From positions 1,917,921 to 1,981,920 of the forward strand of contig JAJEKV010000027.1 of assembly GCA_021234155.1 (NCBI GenBank): a stretch of DNA of 64,000 nucleotides, given 5' to 3'. Source of the DNA: Isoetes taiwanensis (Eukaryota > Streptophyta > Lycopodiopsida > Isoetales > Isoetaceae). Positions 1-12,838 of this stretch are shown piece by piece. Both the position numbers and the translations under genes were made by a program. Every line of letters begins with the position of its first letter. Within the stretch, counting starts at the first letter, position 1. The notes beneath the pieces were generated by a model. The model did no database searches, was not told where the DNA came from, and worked only from the letters and a program-made list of their open reading frames with translations.

Positions 1-1290
1 ATGATGCTTCCAGTTACGTATTGCTGATACATCTTGGGAGGCGGTTGCATGGCGAAGATTACAAGCCGAGCCACCGCCTTTTCAACATCTAATCTCTATA
101 TCCGCGTAATGGCGTGAAGCCCTACCTTGCCGGCGCAGCGATATGGCATGGCATGGGATGTTACTTGTAGATTGTACTGCGCCACCGGAAACAATTTGGT
201 CTCATAATATGGTTCAACCTATGCATTTACATTTGCAAAAATTTTGAGGTGGGTGGATGCATCCAGGGTGTGGTAGGCAGCCATGGATTACATCCCTCTT
301 CATCTGAATTCCCAAAACAAATCATTAGCCATGCAAACACATCCTTTTATTCCAAAGTGCTATGACATTAAGATCCATTAGTCCCCATGTGATCTCATCC
401 ATGTCTCCTTCACTCTTACCCACATTAGTCCATCTCCCTTCCTTCATAGCCAGGTTCAGACCACACTGTCGATACCTGCTCACGGCCACGGTCCTCCTCT
501 TCCTCGGTCAGTGCCATCTTCCTCTCAGTCAGGTGTCTCGGAGGCCACACACAGGACAGTCAGGAGGTTCATCACCCCGGTGGAGAGAAGCTCATCATGG
601 ATCATGTGTTGGTGGCATACAAGCCGCAGACTGCGGGTGTTGATGTGGTGTAGTTACATGAGGCTTACCTCGTGAGGCGACTCCTCGGGAAATGAAGATG
701 ATGCCTTGGGCGACCTTCTGTATAAATTTGAAGATGGCACGAAGATCAAGCCTTGTTTAAATTTTGTAATCCCTGATTTCCAATTTTGGCAATAGTCCTT
801 GCTGACTATTCTTTGTAAACTTTTTAATTAAATCTGAACTTGTTTTGCAATAGTCCTTGTGACTCATTTTTGTAAACTTTTCTGGTAATAATAGAACTCT
901 CTTCTCTCACAATTGTTGTGTGCTTTAGCCTTATCGGGTTTCAACTGTTCTTGGTTAATGAACTATTTCTGTCCTTTTGTATAGTCATAAAACATGCGGA
1001 GTGTGGTTTGCAACTCAAGTTTTTGGTTGTTTGCTCAAGTTAATAGCGAGTTTGGGGTACACATCATTACTCACGTGCAAAATCTGATTCTTTGAAATAG
1101 TATACAAAACAAACATTGAAACCAACAAAATTTCAAGGTGCATAATTTATGATACGCACGCACACTAACTCTAAATATGGTAACCAGCGACGATAGGAAA
1201 TATTCGGAGTATTTTAATTCTTTAAATGCATCTTATGACATCGAGAAACGCTCGAAGGGTGGTGCCTGATGTGAAGCTGTTTACGTAGAT
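1..1290. other. Unassigned AT-rich intergenic DNA
   Basis: I see no convincing coding region, RNA gene or transposon terminus here. The only open frame of note (362-643, plus strand) has a Ser/Pro/Arg-rich composition and no recognisable domain. The stretch 740-960 contains two near-repeats of a phrase reading roughly GCAATAGTCCTTG(C)TGACT at 790 and 847, which may be decayed LTR sequence. That is inference. Confidence 0.4.
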
Positions 1291-1432
1291 GTGTGGTGGT
1301 GGGGGTGGGGTGGCGGTGGTGTGTGGTGTTATGGTGGTGGTGGTGTGGTGTGGTGTGGATTGTCTGGTGTGATGTGAGGGTGTGGTGGAGTGTGGTGGTG
1401 GTGGTGGTGGTGGAGGTGTGTGGTGTGGAGGT
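1291..1432. repeat. GT/TGG-rich low-complexity tract
   Basis: About 140 bp made almost only of G and T on the plus strand, with runs such as GGTGGTGGTGG and GGGGGTGGGG. Open frames on both strands here (Trp/Val-rich one way, Thr/His-rich the other) are by-products of the repeat and not genes. Several G-runs lie close enough to permit G-quadruplex formation; that is inference from composition. Confidence 0.85.
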
Positions 1433-4400
1433 CTCGGTCAAACAATCAAATGCTTTGATTATTAAAATTAGGAAACTTCTTTATGGAAATCAAGTCTTTT
1501 TTCTTCAAAAAAAAAAACTTACATAATGTAAAGTATACTATGTTATATACTATTAAAATAATTATGATGGTATGAACACAAATGTGAACAAAAAGATATA
1601 CTTATAACATTACATAGTTCATCTCTTGCAAAATGGGATCTCGAGACTCATGATCATTTCCCAAAAAATGGAGATTATGCGTTCTTCCGGATTGGCATCA
1701 CATTTTGACCAAAGCATCTATTATGGCGTCGTGGCGGGAACCATTTGAACAATGCTAAATAAGGTTAATATTTAAAGGAACATGGGGGAATCACATTTTA
1801 TACACTTCCCATATCTCTACGGAGACACATGAGCTTCAACATGTTTGCATAAATCCATCGCGGCCATGATGATGTTCGTCGGTGCGCTGGCACCTCTACT
1901 TCTTTGATCAGGTTGACATTGATTTCTCTTCATGAAGTCGGCCTCAGATGCCTTGGTAGATCGATGTGGATTCAACGTTTACGTGACCTGCAGTTAGCGG
2001 ACCGAGTTAGCCAGAGAAAGCAAGCAGCAACAAGAGTATTACCCTTTGATTGCTTTCGTTGATATGGAGGATTCGGTGCCTGGTGCGGAGGGTAGGATCT
2101 TGGAATGAGATGGTGCGGCGTAAGCGGCCAGCACAAGGCGGAGGTCGTTCTGGCGAGGAGGAGGATAGGTGCGAAGGATGCCCGCTGATGGCATTTGGCG
2201 CACGATCCCCTTCATCCTCAACTTCAATGACGACCACCAGCACACCTTTTCTTCTCTAAATATATATGGTTATAGCGGATAAAAGATTTTTGCTCTTCCT
2301 CGAGGCAATGTCTCATCATCTGACACTGGATTAGATTAAGATTAACATTAGAGACTGAGGAATAACCCAACTTGCGTCTGTTCCGGTTACAACCAGTTTA
2401 TTGCCATAAGATCCACTAAAACGCCTCATTTAGAGTTAGTTGCACATAAAATTGCTATGTCGATGCAACCACTTTCATTTCAGCGGCAGATGACAGTTCT
2501 TGAGATAAGTGAATGGCATCAATTCCTCAAGTTTATCCTTGTCATCATTTACATTTAACACCCTGGGATCCAGAAGTGTCATATTAACAATTGATCCATG
2601 ACAATGACATAAAGTGTTACCTTCAATCCTACTGTTTCTGGTGGTTTAGCAGGGCACTGAAAGCGGTAAAAATATGCCGTGATCAATGATCTAATTGGTT
2701 TGCGGCGGATGTGCCACTGGTTTGCTTCTTCTAAATTTGGCATGTTTGACCATAAATTTAGTCTGGGTGGGTGCCTTGGTTGCAATCTCAAACTGACATC
2801 ATCTAGCTCCTTTGAATGTAATACATGAGTCTCACATGAAGACAAGATTGCTTCTTCTGTTTTGAAGCAGACTAATAAAAGAAACACGTGCCAAAGAACA
2901 AGCCTTTTCCTCCCAACTGAACTTCTAGCAATGACTTTCAGGATACTGGTACAAAGTAATAGTCACCAACATCTTCCGATGAATTTTACATGCAGCAAAC
3001 ACGTCAGCGTAGAAGTTTCAAAATACAAAAAATAGAAACCGAAGGAGAGAATTACTTTCGATGGATTGCTCAATAGCTCGGCTTCAGGTGGGATCTCTCT
3101 TTGGAAGCTTGCAACTCTTAACAAAATGTTGAACGATGTAGTGGACTCGCTTCTAGCAGATGCAATCTTAATGTAATCGGGTATGATACTTTCATTGCCT
3201 AAATATCCAAAATTACAACGCTGGTTTGAAGCTTTTGAATTCTCAAAGATGTGGACTTTCGCTTATCACGATAAACATCTTTTGTGCCGGTTCTAAGTAG
3301 TAAATACAACCTTCAATAACGTTCTTTGCTTTCACCTATAAGTTTTATGTTGAACTTGGTACGGCGAATTGTTTACTTCTTCTCTTGTACTATGTATGCA
3401 TTTGACTGGTGTTGTCATGCAACCTTGCGATTACGGAATCAGGGGAGTGGGCCAAACCGAATTTGAAGAAAAAGAAAACAATGATTACAAATCAAAGCCA
3501 GGCTTAGTAAACTGACTACATGCCGGTAGGTTTTACTCTCTACAGACCAAAGCTTTCTGTGACAAAATAAAGTACATTAATTATTACATAGCTATCACAA
3601 TGTAAATAAATTCAAATGCATTCGAACGAAATATTTTTATCAATACACCCTATCAAATACATCATCGGCATTGAAGATGTAAGGAAGTCGTCTATGATTC
3701 ATGTGCATTTCTGATCACCTTCTTGGTAAAATAGTCAATGCAATACCACAATGTATACACACCTACCCTTCAAAGATTTCGGAAAGCACTTCCTTGTTTA
3801 TAGTAATAAAAATGGAAACAAATACGACTCTTTCACGGTAAAGACAAAACCCGCGCCAAATCAAATGTTAATACGGTTATGTATGATGGAAACTAACTAC
3901 GTAGCGCAAAACTAATTAACAATCAAAATAGAAATAGATGTACCGCCGAAGGGACCCTATAGCGATTATCGCGGGTCTCGGCTGGACCCGCCGAACATCC
4001 TTCTGTACACATGTATTACGTCGCGTTGAAACTACTGGTGACAAGACAAATAGACAATATGTGACCACAAGTGCGGAATGTTACACCGTGGTCGAGTCAG
4101 AGGCTGATCATTCTCCCTGGGTTAAGTGACACCTGTGTGAGAATGGGCGCTCACAGTCTTCTGCGGTATGGGAGGAGGCGGGCTCTGCCACTGCACGGGA
4201 GGCCCTCCAGGTCCTGATCTTAACCTAGTCATCTCCTTTCCCTATTCTCCGGTTGGAATTACTTCCCAAATCCTTGCTGATTTTTTCTGTGTGACTGCAA
4301 TTCTTGCAAATCTGACCCTTTAAACAAAATCAATGGGGAATCTGTTATGAGCATCTAAATCCGACAATATAACTTGATTTCTCCCTCTAAATGGGATGCC

Positions 4401-6530
4401 AAAGCCATTTGCACATCAATTAGCTTAAACCTGCCATAATCTTGGCTCACACATATTTTTGCATCTTTACTATGCAGTCTTGTCTTGTAAAGCTCTTATC
4501 ACTCTGTGCTTCGCGGTTCAGTTTCCCATTGTTTCCTTTTCTCTTTAAATCTGTATTTCATGTAAGCATGGGCAGTCTAATGCTCTTGTTTCCACCACCG
4601 CATTTCTGTCATTTCCCAGCTGCACCCAGGAGCATGGGCAATAGCTTTAACATTGGAGACTTTCGCGTAGCTAATTACGGCATGGTCAGTTCTTTTTGGA
4701 GCCTTTTTGAATGTATGAAGACTTACGCCTTTCCTCATCCCAATCAATGCTTACTCCTTTGTAATGAAGTACCGGGCAAAATACAATGGAATGTGATGAT
4801 TTGCAATGTCCTTCTGCTCAGAGAAAAAATCTGCCATCAACACTGGAGGCTTAATGCAGTAGCTTCGCAACTGACATCTGCCGCTACATTTTACTAGCCC
4901 TGGAAACATCTTTATCAAAAGGTGCACTTTCCTAGCTACTGATGCTTAACCCACATCGAAGCTCCGGCAAGAGACCTCACGATACGAAGACCCACTCTTG
5001 AGTTTGGTGGCCGGTTTCAGCAGAACCTTGCGCCAGGCTTTCTGGGTTTGTTGCGAGGAGATTTCCTTGGAATGTCTTTGTTCAGCTGCTTCGTCGCCAG
5101 TCTCTCTTTTACACTGGATAAATGCATGTGCTGGAATTCTTTGATGCAGCTGGAGGTTATGGATGTCTGCTGGGTTGGATGTACTTGGTGGCGGCTTTTT
5201 GGCTATGGAGTCAAAGGCGGAGGAAGGAAGGGTTTGAGAGCAGAGGCGGGAGGAGGATTCAAGGTATTTGCCATTAATGATTCAGTGTGTTCTGGGGAGG
5301 GATTTCCCTTACATTTTGAATTTATAAATGTAAAATCACAGACACCCTTTCATGCTTCTACGAGGTTTCCCTCCATGGCAACCATCTAGCCACCACTGTG
5401 AGCCGGGGGTAACTCGGGCCATCTGTGGAGATGCTCGGTGAAAGAGGACTCTGAGGAGAGTCGATCATTACCGCTTCAATGGGGCTCCTATAGGCGTGGA
5501 TACAAATTGTAATCTATATCATAAGCCTACCACCACGGGCGGCACATCCATCAGCTGATATGCAGAGAATAAGAACTCAATACTAGAAACACCACAAACC
5601 TACATGGTTTCTACCCGGCTCGGACTCGATGAGGATCGGTGGCCCGGCTGGAGTCTCAGAGGTCATGAGGCCGAGATCTGTGGCGTTGTGGCATACTGTT
5701 GGCTAGGGTTGTCCCTCCATCACTTTCTTGTGCACACTTTTCGAGATGGAGTCTGGTCATGCTGCCTGGCATCACACACTGCCAGCCTTGGGAGCTACTC
5801 AAAGGCCGCGCCTGCCCTTGAGGCTACTCCAGAAGGTTCCATGGAAGCACTGATCGGAGTGGTGTCCCATTCCGAGGGATCGCTGGTTCCATGGGTGGCC
5901 CCTAGAGGCATCGGCCCGCATCTCCCAGGCTTTTCACCCTAAATCTCAGTGGGATGCCCACCTCTTCGGGTGTTACCGCCTCCACCAGTGCTCGGACCAC
6001 TTGCGCCCTCTCGTATGGCGCGGGGCCTAGCCCTTTGTAAGAGTCGGGGAGCCTTGTGTTAGGTGGGAGCCCACCCCCACTTCTGCTTCCGTCCCTTCTG
6101 CGGTGCTAAGCAATCACTTAACATCCATGACTCATTGGTCTCTCTTACATGCGTGGTAGGGGAATTAAAGAGGCTGGAGCATACTAAGCATAAAGAGCAC
6201 GGTCTCCCCTCTAATCACAGCTGGAGGCTAGCAAATACTTTCATCCATCCATTCATAACCAAACGCAATCTTGTAATTGAAATGTAGTCCCTATTATCGG
6301 AAAGGGTTAATCCTAAGCTAGAACAACCAAGGAGCTAGGAGGAGGCTAAAGCACTAGCAGAGATATCAAACATCTACTAGGTTTCGACTTGAATCATTAT
6401 GTGGCTCCATCTTCAGGCTTACGCGCGGGTGTTTGCAGCAAACTTGGGCACTCAACAGGCTGGTATACCTCCTCGGCTCGATTTTGATGAATTTCAGGAG
6501 ACTTAATTCACTTGTATAATGGTCTCTACA
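1433..6530. other. Unassigned intergenic DNA, partly GC-rich
   Basis: No gene is supported. Roughly 5400-6070 is more GC-rich than its surroundings and holds a 112-codon open frame (5604-5942, plus) without a recognised domain. It could be part of an old LTR, but I found no paired copy, primer-binding site or target duplication. Other short frames (2579-2887 minus, 4442-4897 plus) show no domain and look like chance openings. Confidence 0.35.
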
Positions 6531-7059
6531 CCCTTAGTCAAACAAAGCACCCTTCTTAAGATCAAACTTCAATGGATACAAATCAAACATAAACTTTGAA
6601 CCTATAGAACTATTTGATCAATAAACCATAGGAATTATTATGTTCATTCGAGCATTGACTCAAACACTGTAGAAGTATTGACCGAAAAGCATTCAACAAT
6701 GGTTCGATCTTTAATTCAATCCATAGACCCAAGCCTTGTCGGAATTGCCTGTAATTTACTCTATATTTGTTTGTTCCAAGTTTTCCTATATGTACAGTGA
6801 CCGGATCGTCGGTTTAGGCCCAAGAATCTACCAATCATGAGCTGGAACATTTTGAATGGTTTTGGCTCCATTTCGGTAGCCTTAACCGTCTCAAATAATT
6901 TTAGTAACAATATTATACCATGGTTCCAAGTTTATATTTACACAAGTAGCTAGGCCATCGAAAAATTTATCTTTAACCTAGTTAGTATGCTAGCTCCCAT
7001 AGTTGTATGATACAACTTCACCTAGAAATATATGATGAACAACTTCTTAAATTCCAACA
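6530..7059 (-). mobile_element. Copia A 3' LTR (far edge approximate)
   Basis: On the minus strand a purine tract (AAGGAGGAG, 7060-7068) is followed directly by TGTTGGAATTTAAG. This is the usual polypurine-tract/LTR start of plant Ty1/copia elements. It lies just past the RNase H end of the copia remnant at 7131-9465, as expected for the 3' LTR. The distal LTR edge was not located; about 6530 is a guess. No matching 5' LTR is visible. Confidence 0.5.
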
Positions 7060-7130
7060 CTCCTCCTTCATCATATATTTCTGCATCTTTCCGAAACCTG
7101 GTGCAGTTCTAGCTCCATTCACTGAATTTT

Positions 7131-9465
7131 TCAACTGTCTTTTGCATCATGAAAATTTTCTCCTGTAACATTCATCTGCTGCTTGAATTTTGTGAATTTG
7201 CTTTCAACAAGAGCTTTTGTGAGAATGTCTGCTGTCTGATTTGATGTATGAACATAACTCATCTGTATATAACCTTTAGCTGCCAAATCCCTTATAAAAT
7301 GAACATTCAGTTCAATGTGTTTGGTCCTGTCATGATCTACAGGATTTTTGACAATGGCCATACAACTCTGACTATCAGTGAAAATATGTGTTGGTTTTTC
7401 TTGACCACAATCCAACTCATTCATTAGCCTTCTTAACCATGCAATCTCTTTGGCAACCGGGGATCACGACCACATACTCGACCGTTTGTGGACATTGCTA
7501 TGGCTTTCTACTTTTTGTTCTCCATGCTATAGTGCCACCTCCTAACATTACTACATATCACGAGGTAGACTTTCTGCGGCTTAAATCTCCTCCCGATCGA
7601 CATCACTAAAAGCCTCCATGGTCAAAGTTTGTTGAATTGTAAATTAGGCCATTGTTCATAGTGCCTTTTAAGTACCTAAGTACCCTTTTTCCAGCTCTCC
7701 AATGCTGCTTGCTAGGATTGTGATTTCTTCTTCTAAGAATATTAACAGCATATGCAATATCTGGCCTTGTGTTATTCGCTAAGTAAAGCAAGCATCCAAC
7801 CAGAGCTCGATAAGGAATTTCCTCCATTTCTTTTCTTTTCGGTTTAGAAATTTCTTCTTCTATGATGGTCGACTTATGGCTGGAACTATTGGAGTTTTAA
7901 CAGTGTTGGCCTGATCAAGGTTGAACCTTTTCAACATATTGTCTATATGTCTATGTTGTGTAAGCTTCAAAATCTTTTCCTGCCTGTTTCTTGTGACTTC
8001 TATTCCAAAAAAATGTTTTAACTCACCAAGATCTGTCATTCTGAATCTGCTCTTAAGTATTTCTTTGCAATGATTCAAACATGACTTGCTGTTTGCAAGC
8101 ATAATGCAATCGTCCACATAAAGTGCAATTATGCAGTATTCTCCTTCATTTTTGAACTTGTATAAGTTGCCATCATTTTGTAACTTTTCAAACTTCTGTT
8201 CTCTAAGATACTTGTCAATACAATTGTACCATTCCCTGGGGGATTGCTTTAGGCCATATACAGCCCTATTCAATTTCCATATTTTGTTTTCTCCTTGCTC
8301 AAAGCCAGCTAGTTGCCTGAGATATACATTCTCCTTCAATTTTGCATTTAGGAATGCAGTCTTTACATCCATATGATGTACTTCCAAGTCCAGAGCATTA
8401 GCTATTGATAATAGCATTCTAAGGCTAGTCAATTTGACAATTGGAGAATAAGTCTCCTCATAATCCTCTCCCTTTTTCTGGGTAAATCCCTGAGCCACTA
8501 GTCTAGCCTTGTATTTCAAACTGCCATCTGCATTTGTCTTTAACTTGAAAAGCCATTTGCTGCCTATTACATGTTTGTCTGCAGTGTTTTCCACAATATC
8601 ATAAGTATATATTACTTTAAAAGAGTCCATCTCCTCATTCATTGCATTTATCCACATTTCTTTGTCTGAACTAGTCAACACTTTCTCATATGTCCTCGGG
8701 ACACTATCATCATCTGTTATGCTCAGAATCTGATCATGATCTACATGTAAACCTTGTAATCTTCTGCTTTTCCCTGTCTCAGTCCTGCCATATCTGTCCA
8801 GGTCTATGTGAGTGTCCTATAACAGTTTGTCAGCCTGATTTTTCCTTTGTTTCACAAGATTGTTATCTGGTTGCTCTTCATGTTCATCTGCTGCACTTTC
8901 TTCTTGAATATGCTTATCTGCAGTTTCATTTGGATTATCATCCTTTGATGAGTCATTATCATCTAAGTCCAACTTTGTAAGGTCCTTGACCTGATTTTCC
9001 ATTTGTTTTGCTGCTCTTTCCTGCTTGCTAATATCTGCTCCTTTTGTTTCATAGTTTCTCATCCTGTCCTTGTAAATAATATTCTCATTGAATAAGACAT
9101 CTCTGCTAATAATTATATGCTTAGTGATTGGGTTATAAATCCTATAACCTTTTGCTTCCTCGTCATACCCTACTAAATAGCCAACTTCAGCTTTGTTGTC
9201 CAATTTCTTCCTTAATTCATGAGGAATGTGGACATAAGTTAAACATCCATATGTTTTGAACCTGTCATAATCAATCTTTTCATCATCATTAAACCAGAGG
9301 TTTTGAGGTACATTACCTTTAATGGCAGCAGTAGGGAGTTTGTTTTGAACAAGTGTGGCAGTTTTCAAGGCCTCCTCCCATAGATAGTTTGGAAGTCCAC
9401 TTTGTTTGATCATAGACCTAACAGCATCCATGAGTGTCCTATTTTTCCTCTCGGCTACAAAATCA
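7131..9465 (-). pseudogene. Copia A pol remnant: integrase C-terminus, RT, RNase H
   Basis: Degraded minus-strand Ty1/copia polyprotein. In coding order: the integrase C-terminal region (9465-8817) starts abruptly at VAERKNRTLMDAVRSM and includes YGCLTYVHIP and GYLVGYDEEAKGYRIY. The reverse transcriptase (8681-7860) has KARLVAQGFTQKKG, HHMDVKTAFLNA, VYGLKQSPREWY and the catalytic box YVDD. A segment with RPDIAYAVNILRR follows (7827-7606), then RNase H (7424-7131) with TDSQSCMAI and RTKHIELNVHFIRDL. Between 7606 and 7424 the expected STSGYVVMLGGGTI-type region is readable only by changing frame. The gag, protease and N-terminal integrase are absent. Sequence upstream of 9465 does not fit integrase, so the element is 5' truncated. 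It is not functional. Confidence 0.92.
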
Positions 9466-9524
9466 GAAGAGGAATTTTCAGCAGATAAATTAGAAATCTG
9501 GAATAACAGATAAATAGGCCACAA

Positions 9525-11442
9525 CTCTTCACAAACTTAGAAATGTTCGTACACTGTACTTTTTGCACTCACCTCTCCATGTTTGCTCTATGCAAACCGG
9601 AATACAGTCTCTGCAAATAAATTCGAGAGCGTTGGCACTGACAACTAGAGCTCAGAGACTGGAATACAGAAGTGAGGGCACCGAAATTTCTTTTTAAAGG
9701 TCCCCCTTATGCTCCTCTCTTCTTCTATGTAAAATGGAATATGTTTAGTCTTATTGTCTTGCTCAAATGTATTCCAGAATAGGTTTTAGTTTTCCTTTCA
9801 TTTGATTTTTAATGGGACTTCTAGTTTAACATTGTGGTCTTGTATTCGGGAATAACAAACATTCTGCAGTCGAGAATGTTGCTTAAGTCTCCCTACTATT
9901 TTGCAGTTGTTGAAGATGGTGAATCGCTTTATGAACAAACTTCTACCGCCTTTTGTTGTCTCTAACTCTTCTAGCTCGGAAGAAATGCTTGGGCGGAATG
10001 TGTCTTCTTCTGATGCCCACGCTTCTCCGACTCCTACCTCTACAAGATCCTTTTTGCTTCTCAAAGACATTCCAAGCTCAGCAAGTACTAGACTGTCATC
10101 ACCTTTCCAACCGTCACCAAGTCCAGTAGGAAGTATACTTTCCCCTCCTTACACAACATCACCGCATGTACGTAGATATCAAGCATCCTTTGCTACTATT
10201 CTCTCACTATTCCAAGTTTGAATAAGTTTCATTGCACGGATCCCAAGATATGTATATGCAAACTTGGCACTTCCAAAACTGTCAAAATTTCAGGGACAAT
10301 TGATCTTTTTGCAGTTTGCTCCATTCTAATCCATTTGCTTTGAGGATTGATCACCTTAAGTGATCTGGAGGTCCTGATCACCCCAATGGTAGGCACTTTC
10401 ATGAGGTCAGCTTAGTAGCCAAGATTCAAGTCAGCATTTTGGAGGTCCTAGGTAGATGCTTTCCTGGTAGTGGCTATTGAGCAATTAAGCATGCATGTTC
10501 CTGATGTTCAGAGTATTCTTGATGGTATTTAAGTGCCTAAAGTTTTGATAATGTGATGGGGCAAGATTCTCAAGGAGAAAAGGTTGCAGCAGTTCCAATT
10601 CACGTACGAGTTGATGTGATCTTTCCAATTCCAGCGCTTTTTTATCATGATCTTGAAGAACTTGAACTATATCTCCGTAGATTTGAAGATTCGCCAAACC
10701 TTATTTTGCTTAAAAATGCTGCATGAGGTTGGAGAATTATTTCTCTCTTGTTATTACAAGTTTTAGCTTAATTCTTGTGACAATAAATTCTTAATAATAC
10801 AAGCTACAGTCCAAGGAATTTTTTAGACAATCATATGATATATTAGTATCGTTATTAACTAAAGAAATTATCGTACAGAATTCAAAATAAAAATAGAAGT
10901 TAAAGTGCTTCAATAAACCCTATCTATAAGTCTAACAATAATAGTAAATGATGCATTCTACTTAACTCTATATAGAAATCTAATCTATCAACTTAAATAT
11001 GGTGTAACTAGAGTATAACCATGCATTATCAAGATCTAAACAAGATCTCATATAACAGGATGAACACATTAAAGGTTCAAAAGGTGCATTGATTACACCA
11101 TTATAAGTCCAAAACTCAATAACTATGTAGCTAGTGATGGTTATTGATGAATGGAAGACAATATCACAAAGTTTAGCCATAACTATAAATAAATAGATCA
11201 AAGGACTTTCCATATTTGTTTTTCTAGTTCATCTAAAAGATTAACTTATTATTTCTCCCATAAGCCTTTCAAATGATACAATATATGATAAAAAGGGATA
11301 TAGAGATCCTTGGTGTGGTCTTATTAGAAAAAAATGAAGAAACCTACTTATTTATTACTATCATAAAGTTAGTCGATGTGTGGCTGCTCTAAAGTGCTAT
11401 AGTCTAAGTAGGACCATAGTACATGGAGATCACCTTTTATGA
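9525..11442. other. Unassigned intergenic DNA left of the Helitron
   Basis: No gene is supported. A plus-strand open frame at 9901-10221 encodes a Ser/Pro-rich peptide, with a possible splice acceptor (TTTTGCAG) just before it at about 9905. Opposite-strand frames overlap it and I recognise no domain. It could be a host exon fragment or chance. The rest, 10240-11440, is AT-rich with only short frames. Confidence 0.3.
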
Positions 11443-11757
11443 TCTTCTATATATAGTAATAAAGGAGTTTTGGGATAATCTGTGCAGAAAATCTCGCGCG
11501 TTCAAATTTTTTTAGGGTTTTTTGGTCGTTGATTATCTCCACGTTAGAATTAGAAGAGAAACCGTTTTCCGTTTTTTTTTTTCCATGAAACGGTGCGAAG
11601 CTGATAGCCATGGCTCTGCAGTGGGCTTAGTATGAACGAAGGAGTTTATGATATCTATATTTCTTCCGCTTTTTACCATTTGTTTCTTAGCAAACAGATC
11701 GAACTGATCCTGGCTCAAGTATATTAGCTGCTTTTGTACTGAAGTGGCACAGAGGCA

Positions 11758-12012
11758 ATGGCATCCTCCTTCCGGCGAAGCCTAAGAACCCAAGCTGCTT
11801 GCATCAGAAAAGATTGTGCTAAATGGATAAACAGGTTTCGAACTTTCTCATCTGCCCAGGTAGCAGATCAAGATGCAGAGCCTCGTGGTTTACCTCAGAT
11901 GCCTCCCTTTCATCACATCCACAAGCCCTACACTGGGCCTCGAACAGAAGAAGTTTTGGAGAAGCGGAAGAAGTTCCTAAATCCCGCCATGTTTTTGTAT
12001 TATAAGAAGCCC
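11758..12012 (+). pseudogene. AGT2-type aminotransferase, first-exon fragment
   Basis: The frame starts MASSFRRSLRTQAAC and has an Arg/Ser-rich, acid-poor N-terminus ending in FRTFSSAQ, which looks like a mitochondrial targeting presequence. It then reads PPFHHIHKPYTGPRTEEVLE and KRKKFLNPAMFLYYKKP. This is the segment found at the start of the mature region of plant alanine:glyoxylate aminotransferase 2 homologues (class III, PLP-dependent). The similarity stops at the KKP position, where the family continues with a region leading to the PLP fold. None of the catalytic domain is present downstream within the Helitron. The likely explanation is a captured first exon with its targeting signal. 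The frame runs on to 12066 through unrelated sequence. Assignment rests on remembered family motifs and is fairly secure; loss of function is clear. Confidence 0.72.
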
Positions 12013-12389
12013 GAAAGTTTTCTGTTTGTTTGGTATCTGCATCATCACTGCCTTTGCAATTTTTGAGGGCTCCTTAGCTTACCAGGTAACTTAGGCTTCA
12101 TGTTCATGTGCATTGTTCATATGGATGCTTATCTTTTCTTTCATTGCTTGATTTCGATTTTTTTGGATATGTAGGAGATCGTCATATTAGAGGTCATAGG
12201 CTGGACACTGAATCCTCAAGAATGAAGATAATGCATGGAAACTGCTCTTGAATGTAGACTCCAGAGGTACTTTATTTTATTCATGTCTTTTTCTTTTTGT
12301 TTTCATGGTCCATGTGCCATTCAAATTGTCTTATGGTATGGCAATGGCAAACACGAATGCTGCCATATGCAGAAAAATCCAACTAATAG

Positions 12390-12545
12390 CATCGATCCGA
12401 GCCATCGGATCGCCATTCTGGGAAGGGACGAGCTCATATATAAGGCCCTTTCCTCTTTCGGCTCGGTTATCGGCGTCTTCTCACAGCAGCTCTTCTTCTA
12501 TTGCCGTTGCTTCCCTCCCTTCCCGCCCTGCTATGTGGGGGTATG
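12390..12545 (+). promoter_or_regulatory. GC-rich island with TATA box inside the Helitron
   Basis: A local GC-rich block contains TATATAA at 12437-12443, followed by a CT-rich stretch resembling a plant 5' UTR (CCCTTTCCTC, TCTTCTTCTA). It stands out from the AT-rich Helitron body and could be a captured promoter/leader from a host gene. No ATG with a recognisable protein follows directly. The promoter role is inference from composition and spacing. Confidence 0.35.
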
Positions 12546-12650
12546 CGTCTTTTTCATCTATATTTTTTGTTCATGCACTCTTTGTTGTTCTCCACCTTTG
12601 GGTGTTGCTATTATCATGTTTTCTTTTCATCGGCATCATGCCGCATTATT

Positions 12651-12838
12651 TTCCACCTGAGTTGAAGAAATGGGAGAATGTCAATGTAGGGGACGTGGTG
12701 ATGGTAGAAAGGGATGCATTTTTCCTTGCTGATTTATTGTTGCTTTCTTCAAGTTATCCAGATGGAATTTGCTATGTAGAAACTATGAACCTTGATGGCT
12801 AAAACAAATCGAAAATAAGGAAGTCTCTAAAAGCAACA
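12651..12838 (+). pseudogene. P4-ATPase (flippase, ALA-type) actuator-domain fragment
   Basis: The translation reads [19 protein letters not shown], then [20 protein letters not shown] and ETMNLDG. This is the conserved actuator-domain stretch of plant aminophospholipid ATPases, which move phospholipids between membrane leaflets. In the family it is followed by ETNLK. Here the next codon is disturbed, a stop appears at the position of E, and the same register then continues with NKSKIRKSLKAT up to about 12838, still recognisable. Only about 60 of roughly 1200 residues exist. The phosphorylation site (DKTG) and all membrane segments are missing. It is a decayed gene fragment on the same strand as the aminotransferase piece, both inside the Helitron. 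Confidence 0.85.

Noticed and set aside
1214-1526. Open frames on both strands (Trp/Val-rich and Thr/His-rich)
   Set aside because: Produced by the GT-rich repeat; composition is pure low complexity.
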